NCBI RefSeq assembly: GCF_900536025.1
Contig: NZ_UNOZ01000028.1
Location: 1-64,000, forward strand
Length of the DNA: 64,000 nucleotides
Direction: 5' to 3'
Source of the DNA: Pseudomonas reidholzensis
GTDB taxonomy: Bacteria > Pseudomonadota > Gammaproteobacteria > Pseudomonadales > Pseudomonadaceae
Made by a program: the position numbers and the translations under genes. A model generated the notes under the pieces. The model was not told the origin of the DNA. It worked only from the letters and a program-made list of their open reading frames with translations, and did no database searches. How positions within the stretch are numbered: position 1 is the stretch's first letter; every line of letters begins with the position of its first letter. Shown here in pieces: positions 10,075 through 19,592 of the stretch.

Positions 10075-12466
10075 CCATCACGCCGTCAAGAGCCAGGCCG
10101 AGATGGCCGAGCTGTTCCGCCAGGACCTGACCACCGGGGTCGGCCGCAGCGTCAAGCATGACAGCGCCGACAAGCACGTGACCGGCGAGGCGGTGTACAT
10201 CGACGACCGCCTGGAATTCCCCAACCAGTTGCACGTCTATGCGCGCACCGCCGACCGCGCCCATGCGCGCATCCTGCGCATCGACACCACGCCGTGCTAC
10301 GCCTTCGAGGGCGTGCGCATCGCCATTACCCACGAAGACATCCCTGGCCTCAAGGACATCGGCCCGGTGGTCGCCGGTGACCCGCTGCTGGCCATCGACA
10401 AGGTCGAGTTCTTTGGCCAGCCGGTGCTCGCGGTCGCTGCCCGTGACCTGGAAACCGCACGCCGCGCAGCGATGGCGGCGATCGTCGAGTACGAGGACCT
10501 GGAGCCGGTGCTCGACGTGGTCGAAGCCTTGCGCAAGAAGCACTTCGTGCTCGACAGCCACACCCACCAGCGCGGTGACTCCGCCGCCGCCCTGGCCAGC
10601 GCCCCGCAGCGCCTGCAGGGCACCCTGCACATCGGTGGCCAGGAGCACTTCTACCTGGAAACCCAGATCTCCTCGGTGATGCCCACCGAAGACGGCGGCA
10701 TGATCGTCTACTGCTCCACGCAGAACCCCACCGAAGTGCAGAAGCTGGTCGCCGAAGTGCTCGACGTGCCGATGCACAAGATCGTCCTCGACATGCGCCG
10801 CATGGGCGGTGGCTTTGGCGGCAAGGAAACCCAGGCGGCCAGCCCGGCCTGCCTGTGCGCGGTGATCGCGCGACTGACCGGCCAGCCGACCAAGATGCGC
10901 CTGCCGCGGGTCGAAGACATGACCATGACCGGCAAGCGTCACCCGTTCTACGTCGAGTACGACGTCGGCTTTGATGACGATGGCCGCCTGCATGGCATCC
11001 AGTTCGACCTGGCCGGCAACTGCGGCTACTCGCCGGACCTGTCCGGCTCGATCGTCGATCGGGCGATGTTCCACTCCGACAACGCCTACTACCTGGGCGA
11101 TGCCACCGTGCACGGCCACCGCTGCAAGACCAACACCGCCTCCAACACCGCTTACCGCGGCTTTGGCGGCCCGCAGGGGATGGTCGCCATCGAGCAGGTG
11201 ATGGACCACATCGCTCGCCAGCTCGGCCGCGACCCGCTGGCCGTGCGCAAGGCCAACTACTATGGCAAGACCGAGCGCAACGTCACCCACTACTACCAGA
11301 CCGTCGAGCACAACCTGCTCGAGGAAATGACCGCCGACCTCGAGGCCAGCAGCGACTACGCCGAGCGGCGCGAGTCGATCCGCCGCTTCAACGAGCACAG
11401 CCCGGTCCTGAAGAAAGGCCTGGCGCTGACCCCGGTCAAGTTCGGCATCTCGTTCACCGCCACCTTCCTCAACCAGGCGGGGGCGCTGATCCACATCTAC
11501 ACCGACGGCAGCATCCACCTCAACCACGGCGGCACCGAGATGGGCCAGGGCCTCAACACCAAGGTGGCGCAGGTCGTCGCGCAGGTGTTCCAGGTCGATA
11601 TCGAGCGCATCCAGATCACCGCCACCAACACCGACAAGGTGCCCAACACCTCGCCGACCGCCGCCTCCAGCGGCGCCGACCTGAACGGCAAGGCCGCCCA
11701 GAACGCCGCCGAGATTCTCAAGCAGCGCCTCACCGAGTTTGCCGCACGGCACTGGAAGGTCACCGAGGAGGACGTCGAGTTTCGTAATGGCCATGTGCGC
11801 ATTCGCGAGGAGATCGTCAGCTTTGAGACGCTGGTCCAGCAGGCTTACTTTGGCCAGGTGTCGCTGTCGACCACCGGCTTCTACCGCACGCCGAAGATCT
11901 TCTACGACCGCAGCCAGGCCCGCGGCCGGCCGTTCTACTACTTTGCCTTTGGCGCGGCCTGCGTCGAGGTGATCGTCGACACGCTGACCGGCGAGTACAA
12001 GATGTTGCGCGCCGACATCCTGCACGACGTTGGCGACTCGCTGAACCCGGCGATCGACATCGGCCAGGTCGAGGGCGGCTTTATCCAGGGCATGGGCTGG
12101 CTGACCACCGAAGAGCTGGTGTGGAACGCCAAGGGCAAGCTGATGACCAACGGCCCGGCCAGCTACAAGATCCCGGCCGTGGCCGACATGCCGCTGGACC
12201 TGCGGGTCAAGCTGGTGGAAAACCGCAAGAACCCGGAAGACACCGTGTTCCACTCCAAGGCCGTCGGCGAGCCGCCGTTCATGCTCGGCATGGCCGCCTG
12301 GTGCGCGATCAAGGATGCGGTGGCGAGCATTGCCGGCTACCGCGTGCAGCCAGACATCGATGCCCCGGCCACGCCGGAGCGGGTGCTCTGGGGTTGCGAG
12401 CAGATGCGCAAGGCGGTGGCGGCGCAGCAGCCCGCTGAACAGGAAGTGGAAAGCGTAACGCACTAA
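10067..12466 (+). CDS. xdhB: xanthine dehydrogenase, molybdopterin subunit
   Basis: Large catalytic subunit (799 aa) that hydroxylates hypoxanthine to xanthine and xanthine to urate at the Mo-cofactor. The family signatures are present: GGGFGGKE near residue 245, AYRGFGGPQG, the Gln-rich GTEMGQGL loop, and the catalytic glutamate in KAVGEPPFM near residue 735. The long antisense frame over this gene is a GC-composition artefact. It overlaps the end of xdhA and is followed by a perfect palindrome and then xdhC. Confidence 0.97.
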   Translation: MSNHHAVKSQAEMAELFRQDLTTGVGRSVKHDSADKHVTGEAVYIDDRLEFPNQLHVYARTADRAHARILRIDTTPCYAFEGVRIAITHEDIPGLKDIGPVVAGDPLLAIDKVEFFGQPVLAVAARDLETARRAAMAAIVEYEDLEPVLDVVEALRKKHFVLDSHTHQRGDSAAALASAPQRLQGTLHIGGQEHFYLETQISSVMPTEDGGMIVYCSTQNPTEVQKLVAEVLDVPMHKIVLDMRRMGGGFGGKETQAASPACLCAVIARLTGQPTKMRLPRVEDMTMTGKRHPFYVEYDVGFDDDGRLHGIQFDLAGNCGYSPDLSGSIVDRAMFHSDNAYYLGDATVHGHRCKTNTASNTAYRGFGGPQGMVAIEQVMDHIARQLGRDPLAVRKANYYGKTERNVTHYYQTVEHNLLEEMTADLEASSDYAERRESIRRFNEHSPVLKKGLALTPVKFGISFTATFLNQAGALIHIYTDGSIHLNHGGTEMGQGLNTKVAQVVAQVFQVDIERIQITATNTDKVPNTSPTAASSGADLNGKAAQNAAEILKQRLTEFAARHWKVTEEDVEFRNGHVRIREEIVSFETLVQQAYFGQVSLSTTGFYRTPKIFYDRSQARGRPFYYFAFGAACVEVIVDTLTGEYKMLRADILHDVGDSLNPAIDIGQVEGGFIQGMGWLTTEELVWNAKGKLMTNGPASYKIPAVADMPLDLRVKLVENRKNPEDTVFHSKAVGEPPFMLGMAAWCAIKDAVASIAGYRVQPDIDAPATPERVLWGCEQMRKAVAAQQPAEQEVESVTH

Positions 12467-12476
12467 CGACGCCACC

Positions 12477-12506
12477 CTGTGGGAGCGGGTTTACCCGCTC
12501 CCACAG
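12477..12506. repeat. perfect 30-bp palindrome (REP core) between xdhB and xdhC
   Basis: Arms of 14 bp (CTGTGGGAGCGGGT and its complement) with a 2-nt loop. The sequence is the core of the REP element seen elsewhere in the window, here as one self-complementary unit. Inside the operon it may stabilise the xdhAB message or partly terminate it. Confidence 0.8.
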
Positions 12507-12539
12507 AGGCCGTGTAGATCTTCAGAGAGGTTCCGGATC

Positions 12540-13385
12540 ATGCACCAATGGATCAACGCCCTCGCCGACCTGCAAGCACGGGGTGAACCCTGCGTGCTGG
12601 TGACCATCATCGAGGAGCGCGGCTCGACCCCGCGCAACGCCGGCTCGAAGATGGTCGTCAGCGCCCGCCAGCTGTTCGACACCATCGGCGGCGGCCACCT
12701 GGAATACAAGGCCCTGCACATCGCCCGGCAAATGCTCGAGGCGCAGCGCAGCACCCCGCACCTTGAGCGCTTCAGCCTGGGTGCGAGCCTGGGCCAATGC
12801 TGCGGCGGCGCCACCGTGCTGCTGTTCGAGCCGATGGCCGCGGTGCAGGCGCAGATCGCCGTGTTCGGCGCGGGCCATGTCGGCCGCGCTCTGGTACCCT
12901 TGCTCGCCGCCCTGCCCTGCCGGGTGCGCTGGATCGACTCGCGCGAGCAGGAATTCCCCGAGCAGATCCCCAATGGGGTCAGCCGGATCATCAGCGAGGA
13001 ACCGGTCGACGAAGTCGCCGACCTGCCGCCTGGCAGCTACTGCATCGTCATGACCCACAACCATCAGCTCGACCTGGAGCTGACGGCGGCCATCCTCAAG
13101 CGCAATGACTTCACCTGGTTCGGCCTGATCGGCTCGAAGACCAAGCGCGTCAAGTTCGAGCACCGCCTGCGCGAGCGCGGCTACGACGACGCACTGCTGG
13201 CGCGCATGCGTTGCCCGATGGGCCTGGCCGAGGTCAAGGGCAAGCTGCCGATCGAGATCGCCGTGTCCATCGCCGGCGAGATCATTGCCACCTACAACGC
13301 CTGCTTCGGCCAGCACGACGCTGCCGTCAACGCCGGCCCCATCGCCCAACTGCTGCCGCCTTCCCGGCGCAGCCAAGCCATTTGA
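12540..13385 (+). CDS. xdhC: xanthine dehydrogenase accessory protein XdhC
   Basis: A 281-aa chaperone that binds sulfurated molybdenum cofactor and inserts it into XdhB. The N-terminal XdhC/CoxI domain contains GSTPRNAGSKMV and the short Cys motif GQCCGGA. The C-terminal XdhC Rossmann domain begins VFGAGHVGRALVPL near residue 105 and continues to LIGSKTKRVKFEHRL. It lies between xdhB and guaD with short gaps (73 and 10 nt), consistent with one operon. Confidence 0.95.
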   Translation: MHQWINALADLQARGEPCVLVTIIEERGSTPRNAGSKMVVSARQLFDTIGGGHLEYKALHIARQMLEAQRSTPHLERFSLGASLGQCCGGATVLLFEPMAAVQAQIAVFGAGHVGRALVPLLAALPCRVRWIDSREQEFPEQIPNGVSRIISEEPVDEVADLPPGSYCIVMTHNHQLDLELTAAILKRNDFTWFGLIGSKTKRVKFEHRLRERGYDDALLARMRCPMGLAEVKGKLPIEIAVSIAGEIIATYNACFGQHDAAVNAGPIAQLLPPSRRSQAI

Positions 13386-13395
13386 CGAGCGTTTT

Positions 13396-14700
13396 ATGAG
13401 CACAACCCGCAAAGCCTACCGTTCCGCCATCCTGCACAGCATCGCCGACCCGGCCGAGGTTGGCCTGGAGGCGTCCCATGCGTATTACGAAGACGGCCTG
13501 CTGGTGGTCGACGACGGCCGCATCAGCGCCCTCGGCCACGCCAGCGACCTGCTGCCGACCCTCGACGCCGACATCGAAGTGGTGCATTACCAGGATACCC
13601 TGATCACCCCGGGCTTCATCGACACGCACATCCACTTCCCGCAGACCGGCATGATCGGCTCTTACGGCGAGCAGCTGCTGGACTGGCTGAACACCTACAC
13701 CTTCCCTTGCGAAAAGCAGTTCGCCGACAAGGACCACGCCGACAAGGTGGCGAAGATCTTCCTGCAGGAGTTGCTGCGCAACGGCACCACCACCGCGCTG
13801 GTGTTCGGCAGCGTGCACCCCGAGTCGGTCAACGCCCTGTTCGAAGAAGCCGAGCGCCTCGACCTGCGGCTGATCGCCGGCAAGGTGATGATGGACCGCA
13901 ACGCGCCCGACTACCTGACCGACACCGCCGAGTCGTCCTACAGCGAAAGCAAGGCGCTGATCCAGCGCTGGCATGGCAAGGGCCGCCTGCACTACGCGGT
14001 GACCCCACGCTTCGCGCCGACCAGCACCCCGGAGCAGTTGGCCGTGGCCGGTCAATTGCTCAAGGAGCACCCAGGCGTGTACCTGCACACGCACCTGTCG
14101 GAAAACCTCAAAGAGATCGACTGGGTCAAGGACCTGTTCCCCGAGCGCAAGGGCTACCTGGACGTCTACGACCACTTCGAACTGCTCGGCGAGCGCTCGG
14201 TGTTCGCCCACGGCGTGCACTTGTGCGACGAGGAGTGCCAGCGCCTGGCCGAAACCGGCTCGGCGATTGCCTTCTGCCCGACCTCCAACCTGTTCCTCGG
14301 CAGCGGCCTGTTCAACCTGCCGCAGGCGGAGAAGTTCAAGGTCAACGTCGGCCTGGGCACCGACGTCGGCGCCGGCACCAGCTTCTCGCTGCTCAACACC
14401 CTCAACGAGGCGTACAAGGTCATGCAATTGCAGGGCGCTCGCCTGCACCCGTACAAGTCGCTGTACCTGGCGACCCTGGGTGGCGCCCGCGCGCTGCGCC
14501 TGGACGACCGCATCGGCAGCCTGCAGCCGGGCAACGACGCCGACTTCGTGGTGCTCGACTACAAGGCCACGCCGCTGCTGGACTACCGCATCCAGCAGTC
14601 CAACAGCATCGAAGAGACCTTGTTCGTACTGACCACCCTGGGCGACGACCGCACCGTGCGTGAAACCTACGCGGCCGGTCGCTGCGTGCACCAGCGCTAA
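13396..14700 (+). CDS. guaD: guanine deaminase
   Basis: Zinc amidohydrolase (434 aa) that deaminates guanine to xanthine, feeding the XDH reaction. Metal-binding and catalytic motifs are visible: HIHFPQTG (first His pair), the HTHLSEN strand, the His in FAHGVHL, and the aspartate in GTDVGAGTS. The ATG at 13396 (MSTTRKAY) is used; the frame continues upstream into xdhC but with no family similarity. Its stop codon overlaps the stop of the convergent aquaporin gene by a few bases. Confidence 0.95.
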   Translation: MSTTRKAYRSAILHSIADPAEVGLEASHAYYEDGLLVVDDGRISALGHASDLLPTLDADIEVVHYQDTLITPGFIDTHIHFPQTGMIGSYGEQLLDWLNTYTFPCEKQFADKDHADKVAKIFLQELLRNGTTTALVFGSVHPESVNALFEEAERLDLRLIAGKVMMDRNAPDYLTDTAESSYSESKALIQRWHGKGRLHYAVTPRFAPTSTPEQLAVAGQLLKEHPGVYLHTHLSENLKEIDWVKDLFPERKGYLDVYDHFELLGERSVFAHGVHLCDEECQRLAETGSAIAFCPTSNLFLGSGLFNLPQAEKFKVNVGLGTDVGAGTSFSLLNTLNEAYKVMQLQGARLHPYKSLYLATLGGARALRLDDRIGSLQPGNDADFVVLDYKATPLLDYRIQQSNSIEETLFVLTTLGDDRTVRETYAAGRCVHQR

Positions 14701-15395
14701 GGCTGCTTGGCGAGGCCCCGGTACAAGGCGCCACCGATCGCCGCGCCGATCAGTGGCGCCAGCCAGAACAGCCACAGCTGCTGCAACGCCCAGCCGCCGA
14801 CCAGCAGCGCCGGCCCGGTGCTGCGCGCCGGGTTCACCGAGGTATTGGTCACCGGAATGGAGATCAGGTGGATCAGCGTCAGCGCCAGGCCGATGGCGAT
14901 CGGCGCGAAGCCCGCCGGGGCGCGGCTGTCGGTGGCGCCCATGATGATCACCAGGAACATCGCGGTCATCACCACCTCACTGACAAACCCCGCCGCCAAG
15001 CTATAACCCCCTGGCGAATGCTCGGCGTAGCCGTTCGAGGCCAGCCCTGCCGAAAGCTCGAAGCCGGCCTTGCCGCTGGCGATGAAGTAGATCACGGCGG
15101 CGGCAATGACAGCGCCGATCACCTGGACGATGACGTAGGGCAACAGCTCTTTGGCCGGAAACCGGCCACCGACCACCAGCCCCAGTGATACCGCGGGGTT
15201 GAGGTGACAACCGGAGATATGACCGATGGCGAAGGCCATGGTCAGGACGGTGAGGCCGAAGGCGAAGGCGACACCGAGGACGCCGATGCCGATTGGAGAG
15301 CTGGCGGCGATCACGGCGCTGCCGCAGCCGCCCAGAACCAGCCAGAAGGTGCCAATCAGCTCGGCACCCATTCGTACACCCAGAGAATGAGTCAT
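14697..15395 (-). CDS. aqpZ: aquaporin Z-like channel
   Basis: Major intrinsic protein (232 aa) with six membrane helices and the two half-helix motifs HLNPAVS and NPARST that form the water pore. The start is the ATG at 15395 ([10 protein letters not shown]). Family members of this length and with an Arg after the second NPA are water-selective. It is convergent with guaD and lies inside a purine cluster, but the context does not prove a metabolic role. Confidence 0.92.
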   Translation of the reverse strand: MTHSLGVRMGAELIGTFWLVLGGCGSAVIAASSPIGIGVLGVAFAFGLTVLTMAFAIGHISGCHLNPAVSLGLVVGGRFPAKELLPYVIVQVIGAVIAAAVIYFIASGKAGFELSAGLASNGYAEHSPGGYSLAAGFVSEVVMTAMFLVIIMGATDSRAPAGFAPIAIGLALTLIHLISIPVTNTSVNPARSTGPALLVGGWALQQLWLFWLAPLIGAAIGGALYRGLAKQP

Positions 15396-15503
15396 GGACC
15401 GTTCCTCAAGTAGTTGGACGCAAGGGTTGCGCAAGCCCAACTACTTGATGAAGGTTTGCAGGGCTGAATCTAGCAGAGGTTTGGCCAAGGGCCAGTAACG
15501 ACA

Positions 15504-15528
15504 AGGGCCGCATAGCGGCCCCTGTTCA
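15504..15528 (-). terminator. terminator after the GntR gene
   Basis: GGGCCGC-ATA-GCGGCCC (15505-15521) forms a strong hairpin between the stop of the GntR gene (15542) and the aqpZ start. The flanking bases are T-poor, so it is a moderate terminator. Confidence 0.55.
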
Positions 15529-15541
15529 CCTGCGCAAACGA

Positions 15542-16300
15542 TCAACCTTTGGCGGGTGCTCGTTTCTTGGTTTGCAACAAATGTGAAAATACTGCGTGCA
15601 GATCATCCGAAGCACTCTCCTCGTCGAGGTTGAGCTTGCTGTCGATATGGTCCATGTGGTGCATCATCAGGCTGACCGCCTGCGCCGCATCGCGTGCTTC
15701 GATGGCATCGATCAGCTGCATGTGCTCGTCGTACGAACAGTGCGAGCGGTTGCCGCTCTCGTACTGGGCGATGATCAACGAGGTCTGCGACACCAGGCTG
15801 CGCTGGAAGCTCACCAGCGGCGCATTGCCTGCGGCCTCGGCCAGCTTCAGGTGGAACTCGCCCGAAAGCCGAATCCCCGCGCCACGGTCGCCCCGCGAGA
15901 AGCTGTCACGCTCTTCGCGGACCATCTGGCGCAGCTCGTTGAGCTGCTCGGCGGTGGCATGCTGCACCGCAAGCTCAGTGATGGCACGCTCGACCATGCG
16001 CCGCGAGAAAAACACCTGACGCGCCTCTTCGACCGTCGGGCTGGCTACCACCGCACCGCGGTTCGGCCGCAACAGCACCACGCTTTCATGCGCCAGGCGC
16101 GACAGCGCACGGCGAATGATGGTGCGGCTGACGCCAAAGATCTCGCCCAGCGCTTCCTCGCTCAACTTGGTGCCCGGAGCCAGGCGCTGCTCGAGAATCG
16201 CCTCGAAAATATGCGCGTAGACGATGTCGTCCTGGGTACCACTGCGGCCGGCCTTGCCATTGCGCACAGGTTTCTTGAGGGGTTGCAGCTGTTCGTTCAT
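15542..16300 (-). CDS. GntR-family regulator with FCD domain (candidate purine regulator)
   Basis: A 252-aa regulator. The GntR winged helix spans about residues 22-92 (IVYAHIFEAILEQRLAPG, FGVSRTIIRRALSRL) and is followed by an FCD domain with its usual metal-site histidines (GEFHLKLAEAAGN, MHHMDHID). The frame runs far upstream, but homology starts at MNEQLQP, taken as the start. It is divergent from a purine permease. Two TTGTACACA palindromes (16406-16415, 16505-16514) in the shared 354-bp region make it the best candidate for the protein that binds TTGTAYACAA throughout this window. That assignment is an inference. Confidence 0.9.
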   Translation of the reverse strand: MNEQLQPLKKPVRNGKAGRSGTQDDIVYAHIFEAILEQRLAPGTKLSEEALGEIFGVSRTIIRRALSRLAHESVVLLRPNRGAVVASPTVEEARQVFFSRRMVERAITELAVQHATAEQLNELRQMVREERDSFSRGDRGAGIRLSGEFHLKLAEAAGNAPLVSFQRSLVSQTSLIIAQYESGNRSHCSYDEHMQLIDAIEARDAAQAVSLMMHHMDHIDSKLNLDEESASDDLHAVFSHLLQTKKRAPAKG

Positions 16301-16405
16301 GGGCACTCGAGCACGGGAATCCGCCAGTCGGACTTTGACTGTAATACCAGTCAGAGGGTGGATGGCAAGCCCTGGTTGATAAATAAGGGGAAAGGTATGC
16401 GTCCA

Positions 16406-16415
16406 TTGTACACAG
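16406..16415. promoter_or_regulatory. TTGTAYACAA-type operator
   Basis: TTGTACACAG matches the 10-bp palindrome at nine positions. It lies 106 bp upstream of the GntR start, so it could serve autoregulation. Confidence 0.6.
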
Positions 16416-16504
16416 GCTGACCCGTTTCTGCAGGTGGCCTTTTCGCCATATAGCCACAGTGCAACGGATTGTGCGAACAAAAGATAAAACATTATTTGCA
16501 TTCT

Positions 16505-16514
16505 TTGTACACAA
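16505..16514. promoter_or_regulatory. TTGTAYACAA-type operator
   Basis: Exact TTGTACACAA, extended to CTTTGTACACAAAAG, 140 bp upstream of the permease start. It is identical to the core at 19593. Confidence 0.7.
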
Positions 16515-16654
16515 AAGGATAATCCAGCGAGCAACTTCCTGACCCATGAGTCAACAAAACGGTCGGACGTCTGCCATCCCCCTCGCGGAGTCACCAAGTG
16601 CATGGCGCAGGTCACTGGCTCCGAACAACAAGAAAGACTTGAGGAGTACTCGCT

Positions 16655-18004
16655 GTGGAAAGCCGCAAATCCGAAGCCACTACGCTGGATCTCGCCCCGC
16701 CGCTCGAAAGGAGCTGGCTGGAGCGGATTTTCAAAATCAAACAGCACGGCAGCAGCGTCCGGACCGAAATGATCGCCGGGGTGACCACCTTCATCACCAT
16801 GGCCTACATCATCTTCGTCAACCCCAACATCATGGCCGATGCCGGCATCGATCACGGTGCGGCGTTCGTCGCCACCTGCATCTCCGCGGCACTCGGCTGC
16901 ATGCTGATGGGCCTCTATGCCAACTGGCCGGTGGGCCTGGCCCCGGGCATGGGCCTGAACGCCTTCTTCACCTACACCGTGGTCGGCACCATGGGCTACA
17001 ACTGGGAAACGGCACTGGGCGCGGTATTCGTCTCGGGTGTGCTGTTCATGTTCCTGACCTTGTCGAAGGTGCGCGAGTGGCTGCTCAACAGCATTCCGCT
17101 GAGCCTGCGCCATGCGATGGGCGCCGGCGTCGGATTGTTTCTCGGACTGATCGGCCTGAAAACCGCGGGCATCATCGTCGACAGCCCGGCCACGCTGATC
17201 AAGCTGGGCTCGCTGCATGAGCCCGGCCCGCTGCTGGCGGCGGTGTGCTTCCTGTTGATCGCCATCCTCAGCTACAAGCGGGTATTCGGCGCAATCCTGA
17301 TCAGCATCATCGGTGTCACCCTGGCCGGCTGGGGCCTGGGCCTGGTGGAATTTGGCGGGGTGATGTCGATGCCGCCGAGCCTGGCGCCTACCTGGATGGC
17401 GATGGATGTGGCGGGCGTGTTCAACGTCAGCATGATCAGCGTGGTGCTGGCGTTCCTCTTCGTGCACATGTTCGATACCGCCGGCACGCTGATGGGCGTG
17501 GCGCAACGGGCCAACCTGGTGGCGCCGGATGGGCGCATTGAAAACCTGTCGCAGGCGCTGAAGGCCGACAGTGCATCGAGCGTGTTCGGTGCCGTGGTCG
17601 GCGTACCGCCAGTGACCAGCTATGTGGAGAGTGCCGCCGGCGTGGCCGCGGGTGGCCGTACCGGCTTGACTGCCGTTGTAGTCGGCCTGTTGTTCGTCGC
17701 GGCGATGTTCTTCGCCCCGCTGGCGGGCATGATCCCGGCCTACGCGACCGCCGGTGCGCTGATCTACGTGGCGATGCTGATGATGGGCAGCATGGCGCAC
17801 ATCAACTGGGACGAAGCCACCGACAGCATTCCGGCGATCGTCACGGTGATCATGATGCCGCTGACCTTCTCGGTCGCCGACGGTATTGCGCTGGGCTTCA
17901 TCAGCTATGTGGCCTTGAAGGCGGGGACCGGCAAGTACAAGGAAATTTCCGCCAGCCTGTGGGTGCTGTGCGTGATCTTCATTGCCAAGTTCGTGTTTCT
18001 CTAA
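16655..18004 (+). CDS. NCS2/AzgA-type purine permease
   Basis: A 449-aa transporter with about 12-14 membrane segments, of the AzgA branch of nucleobase:cation symporter 2 (adenine/guanine/hypoxanthine uptake). Family motifs include VTTFITMAYIIFVNP, GLAPGMGLNAFF, FDTAGTL and VVGVPPVTSYVESAAG. It starts with GTG after GAGGAG. The exact substrate cannot be fixed from the sequence, but the TTGTAYACAA operators and the guaD/xdh context fit guanine or hypoxanthine. Confidence 0.93.
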   Translation: MESRKSEATTLDLAPPLERSWLERIFKIKQHGSSVRTEMIAGVTTFITMAYIIFVNPNIMADAGIDHGAAFVATCISAALGCMLMGLYANWPVGLAPGMGLNAFFTYTVVGTMGYNWETALGAVFVSGVLFMFLTLSKVREWLLNSIPLSLRHAMGAGVGLFLGLIGLKTAGIIVDSPATLIKLGSLHEPGPLLAAVCFLLIAILSYKRVFGAILISIIGVTLAGWGLGLVEFGGVMSMPPSLAPTWMAMDVAGVFNVSMISVVLAFLFVHMFDTAGTLMGVAQRANLVAPDGRIENLSQALKADSASSVFGAVVGVPPVTSYVESAAGVAAGGRTGLTAVVVGLLFVAAMFFAPLAGMIPAYATAGALIYVAMLMMGSMAHINWDEATDSIPAIVTVIMMPLTFSVADGIALGFISYVALKAGTGKYKEISASLWVLCVIFIAKFVFL

Positions 18005-18034
18005 CCCTCACTCCACATCCCATCCGAGCCCGGG

Positions 18035-18056
18035 GACCTGGCATTTTTGCCAGGTC
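18035..18056 (+). promoter_or_regulatory. 22-bp palindrome upstream of Rhs-core gene 1
   Basis: GACCTGGCATTTTTGCCAGGTC forms a perfect inverted repeat (arms extend to 18033-18058). The same 22-bp pattern occurs at 38131-38152 and 40129-40150 upstream of the other two Rhs-core genes. Here it ends 59 nt before the ATG. It could also end transcription of the upstream permease gene. Confidence 0.6.
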
Positions 18057-18115
18057 CCTTGTGGTTCGCCTTGGCTTAAGCTCCGGTTATTCGTACCGAC
18101 AAACCGGGGCTGGCC

Positions 18116-19072
18116 ATGACCGCACTATCCACCTACCGATTTTATCAAGGCGCCAGACTGGCAACAGAGATCCGCCCTGGCGGCGCCGTGACGCTACTGC
18201 TCCATGCCGACCTACCACTCGCTCAAATCGATGCCAGCGAGGTTAATGAAGGTCTTTTTTCAACGGATCAGCAGGGCTCCGTTCTGCGGGTTAGCTCAGC
18301 AAGCCTGCGAACCGTTATCAATTATGGCCCCTACGGCCAGATACCGCTGACGGCGAAACTCCACACCCTTCTAGGTTTCAATGGCGAGCCACGCGAGCAT
18401 GTCACGGGGCAATACTTGCTCGGCAATGGCCATCGCTCGTTCAACCCGACACTGATGCGCTTCAATAGCGCGGATCGGCTAAGCCCCTTTGGAAAAGGTG
18501 GATTGAATTGCTACATGTACTGCGAGGGAGATCCCGTCAACTTCAGTGATTCAACCGGCAGGTTTCGCGGTGTCGCTGGAGTGATCAAGCGCGCCATCAA
18601 AGTGGCCGCAGGAGGAGGATCAGTTGCGATGATCAAAGACAAAAGTGAGCAGATCGCTGAATTTGGCCAGACGGCCAAACACTCGATAGTAGAGGGGCCC
18701 TGGGATACGTCAGACGCGTCGCCCGCCCGGCAGTACATCGACAAACATGTCGTGGATAATGGCCAGCCATTCCCGAGGGGATTGCGCATCACCAATAAGA
18801 CACTGGCGTCGAATATCAATGGGAGCCTCGGATACAACCAAGCTCTCGTTTATGTCAGTGACAGCCGAATGGATTGGTCCAATAGTTATCAGTTCTTTCG
18901 CTCGGCTTTACGCTGGGGCAAAAAAGCCTGGCGTTATGGCCGTGCGGATGCAGCTGCAGGCATGGTCTTTAATGGCGCCAGCGCGTTCCTGGCTAGCGGT
19001 ACCGACCACGCCAACCGCATATCTGGCAAGGCGCTGTACCTCACTGGCGATGCGGCTACCATCCGCCAATAA
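18116..19072 (+). CDS. orphan Rhs-core protein with unknown C-terminal domain (1)
   Basis: A 318-aa protein that carries only the last part of an Rhs protein. Residues about 8-60 resemble the strand repeats (FYQGARLATEI). Residues 85-150 are the conserved core: YGPYGQ, LLGFNGEPRE, YLLGNGHR, LMRFNSADRLSPFG, GDPVNF, ending DSTGR. After the core comes a variable tail of about 165 residues with no recognised fold, including a Gly/Ala-rich stretch and a YGRADAAAGM segment. No signal peptide, PAAR or VgrG partner, or obvious immunity gene is present. The gene is visibly AT-richer than its neighbours, which suggests transfer. It may be a toxin-tip cassette, but its function is unknown. Confidence 0.8.
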   Translation: MTALSTYRFYQGARLATEIRPGGAVTLLLHADLPLAQIDASEVNEGLFSTDQQGSVLRVSSASLRTVINYGPYGQIPLTAKLHTLLGFNGEPREHVTGQYLLGNGHRSFNPTLMRFNSADRLSPFGKGGLNCYMYCEGDPVNFSDSTGRFRGVAGVIKRAIKVAAGGGSVAMIKDKSEQIAEFGQTAKHSIVEGPWDTSDASPARQYIDKHVVDNGQPFPRGLRITNKTLASNINGSLGYNQALVYVSDSRMDWSNSYQFFRSALRWGKKAWRYGRADAAAGMVFNGASAFLASGTDHANRISGKALYLTGDAATIRQ

Positions 19073-19099
19073 AAAAAGCCCGCCAGTGTGAGAGCGGGC
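19071..19099 (-). terminator. terminator of hiuH
   Basis: On the minus strand GCCCGC, a 10-nt loop and GCGGGC (19078-19099) are followed by seven T, a classic Rho-independent terminator. It ends transcription coming from hiuH and touches the stop codon of the Rhs-core gene. Confidence 0.85.
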
Positions 19100-19131
19100 C
19101 AAAGACCTACGAAGATTCTTCTAGCGACCAA

Positions 19132-19485
19132 CTAGCTTCCACGATAGGTCGAGTAGCTGTAGGGCGAGATCAGCAGCGGCACGTGGTAGTGCTCCTGCTT
19201 CTCGTCGACCCCAAAGCGCAGCACGACAACATCCAGGAACGCCGCTTCTGGCAAAGCAACGCCCCGCGCCCGGTAGTAATCCCCGGCACTGAACTGCAAC
19301 TGGTACACGCCCGTGCGGTAATCATCGCCGTGCAGCAGCGGCGCATCGACACGACCGTCGCTGTTGGTCAGCACGGTATTGATCAATTCAAGCTGCTGGC
19401 CTTCGACACGGTACAGCTCGACCTTGATCGAGCTGCCCGGGCAGCCATGCGCAGCGTCCAGTACGTGAGTAGTCAAACGTCCCAT
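19132..19485 (-). CDS. hiuH: 5-hydroxyisourate hydrolase
   Basis: Transthyretin-like enzyme (117 aa) that hydrolyses 5-hydroxyisourate, the product of urate oxidation, to OHCU. It has the N-terminal THVLDAAHGCPG motif and ends with the diagnostic C-terminal YRGS. The ATG at 19485 (MGRLTTHVLD) gives the normal length; the longer frame upstream is not conserved. It is transcribed away from puuE, and two TTGTAYACAA palindromes lie between them. Confidence 0.96.
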   Translation of the reverse strand: MGRLTTHVLDAAHGCPGSSIKVELYRVEGQQLELINTVLTNSDGRVDAPLLHGDDYRTGVYQLQFSAGDYYRARGVALPEAAFLDVVVLRFGVDEKQEHYHVPLLISPYSYSTYRGS

Positions 19486-19592
19486 GTGCGTGTCGCCTCG
19501 TGTGCAAAGGGTGGGCAGAAAATACCCAGCAGGCACCATGAAAGGGCCTGCCGTGTGCGGGAACGACCTCATTAAGACACTTTCTCAAAAAA

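Larger units (their letters stand above)
16301..16654. other. divergent control region, GntR gene / purine permease
   Basis: No gene is seen. The region is AT-richer than its surroundings and holds two palindromes of the TTGTAYACAA class. A GAGGAG ribosome binding site (16641-16646) sits ahead of the permease GTG. Confidence 0.7.

Noticed and set aside
10022-12475. 817-codon open frame antisense to xdhB
   Set aside because: Its translation is Val/Gly/His/Arg-rich low-complexity sequence typical of the reverse complement of GC-rich genes. xdhB has complete family motifs on the other strand.
18033-18058. Hairpin after the purine permease as a plain terminator
   Set aside because: It may end the permease transcript, but the same 22-bp pattern at the same distance from two other Rhs-core genes makes a shared element the better reading. 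It is kept as regulatory.
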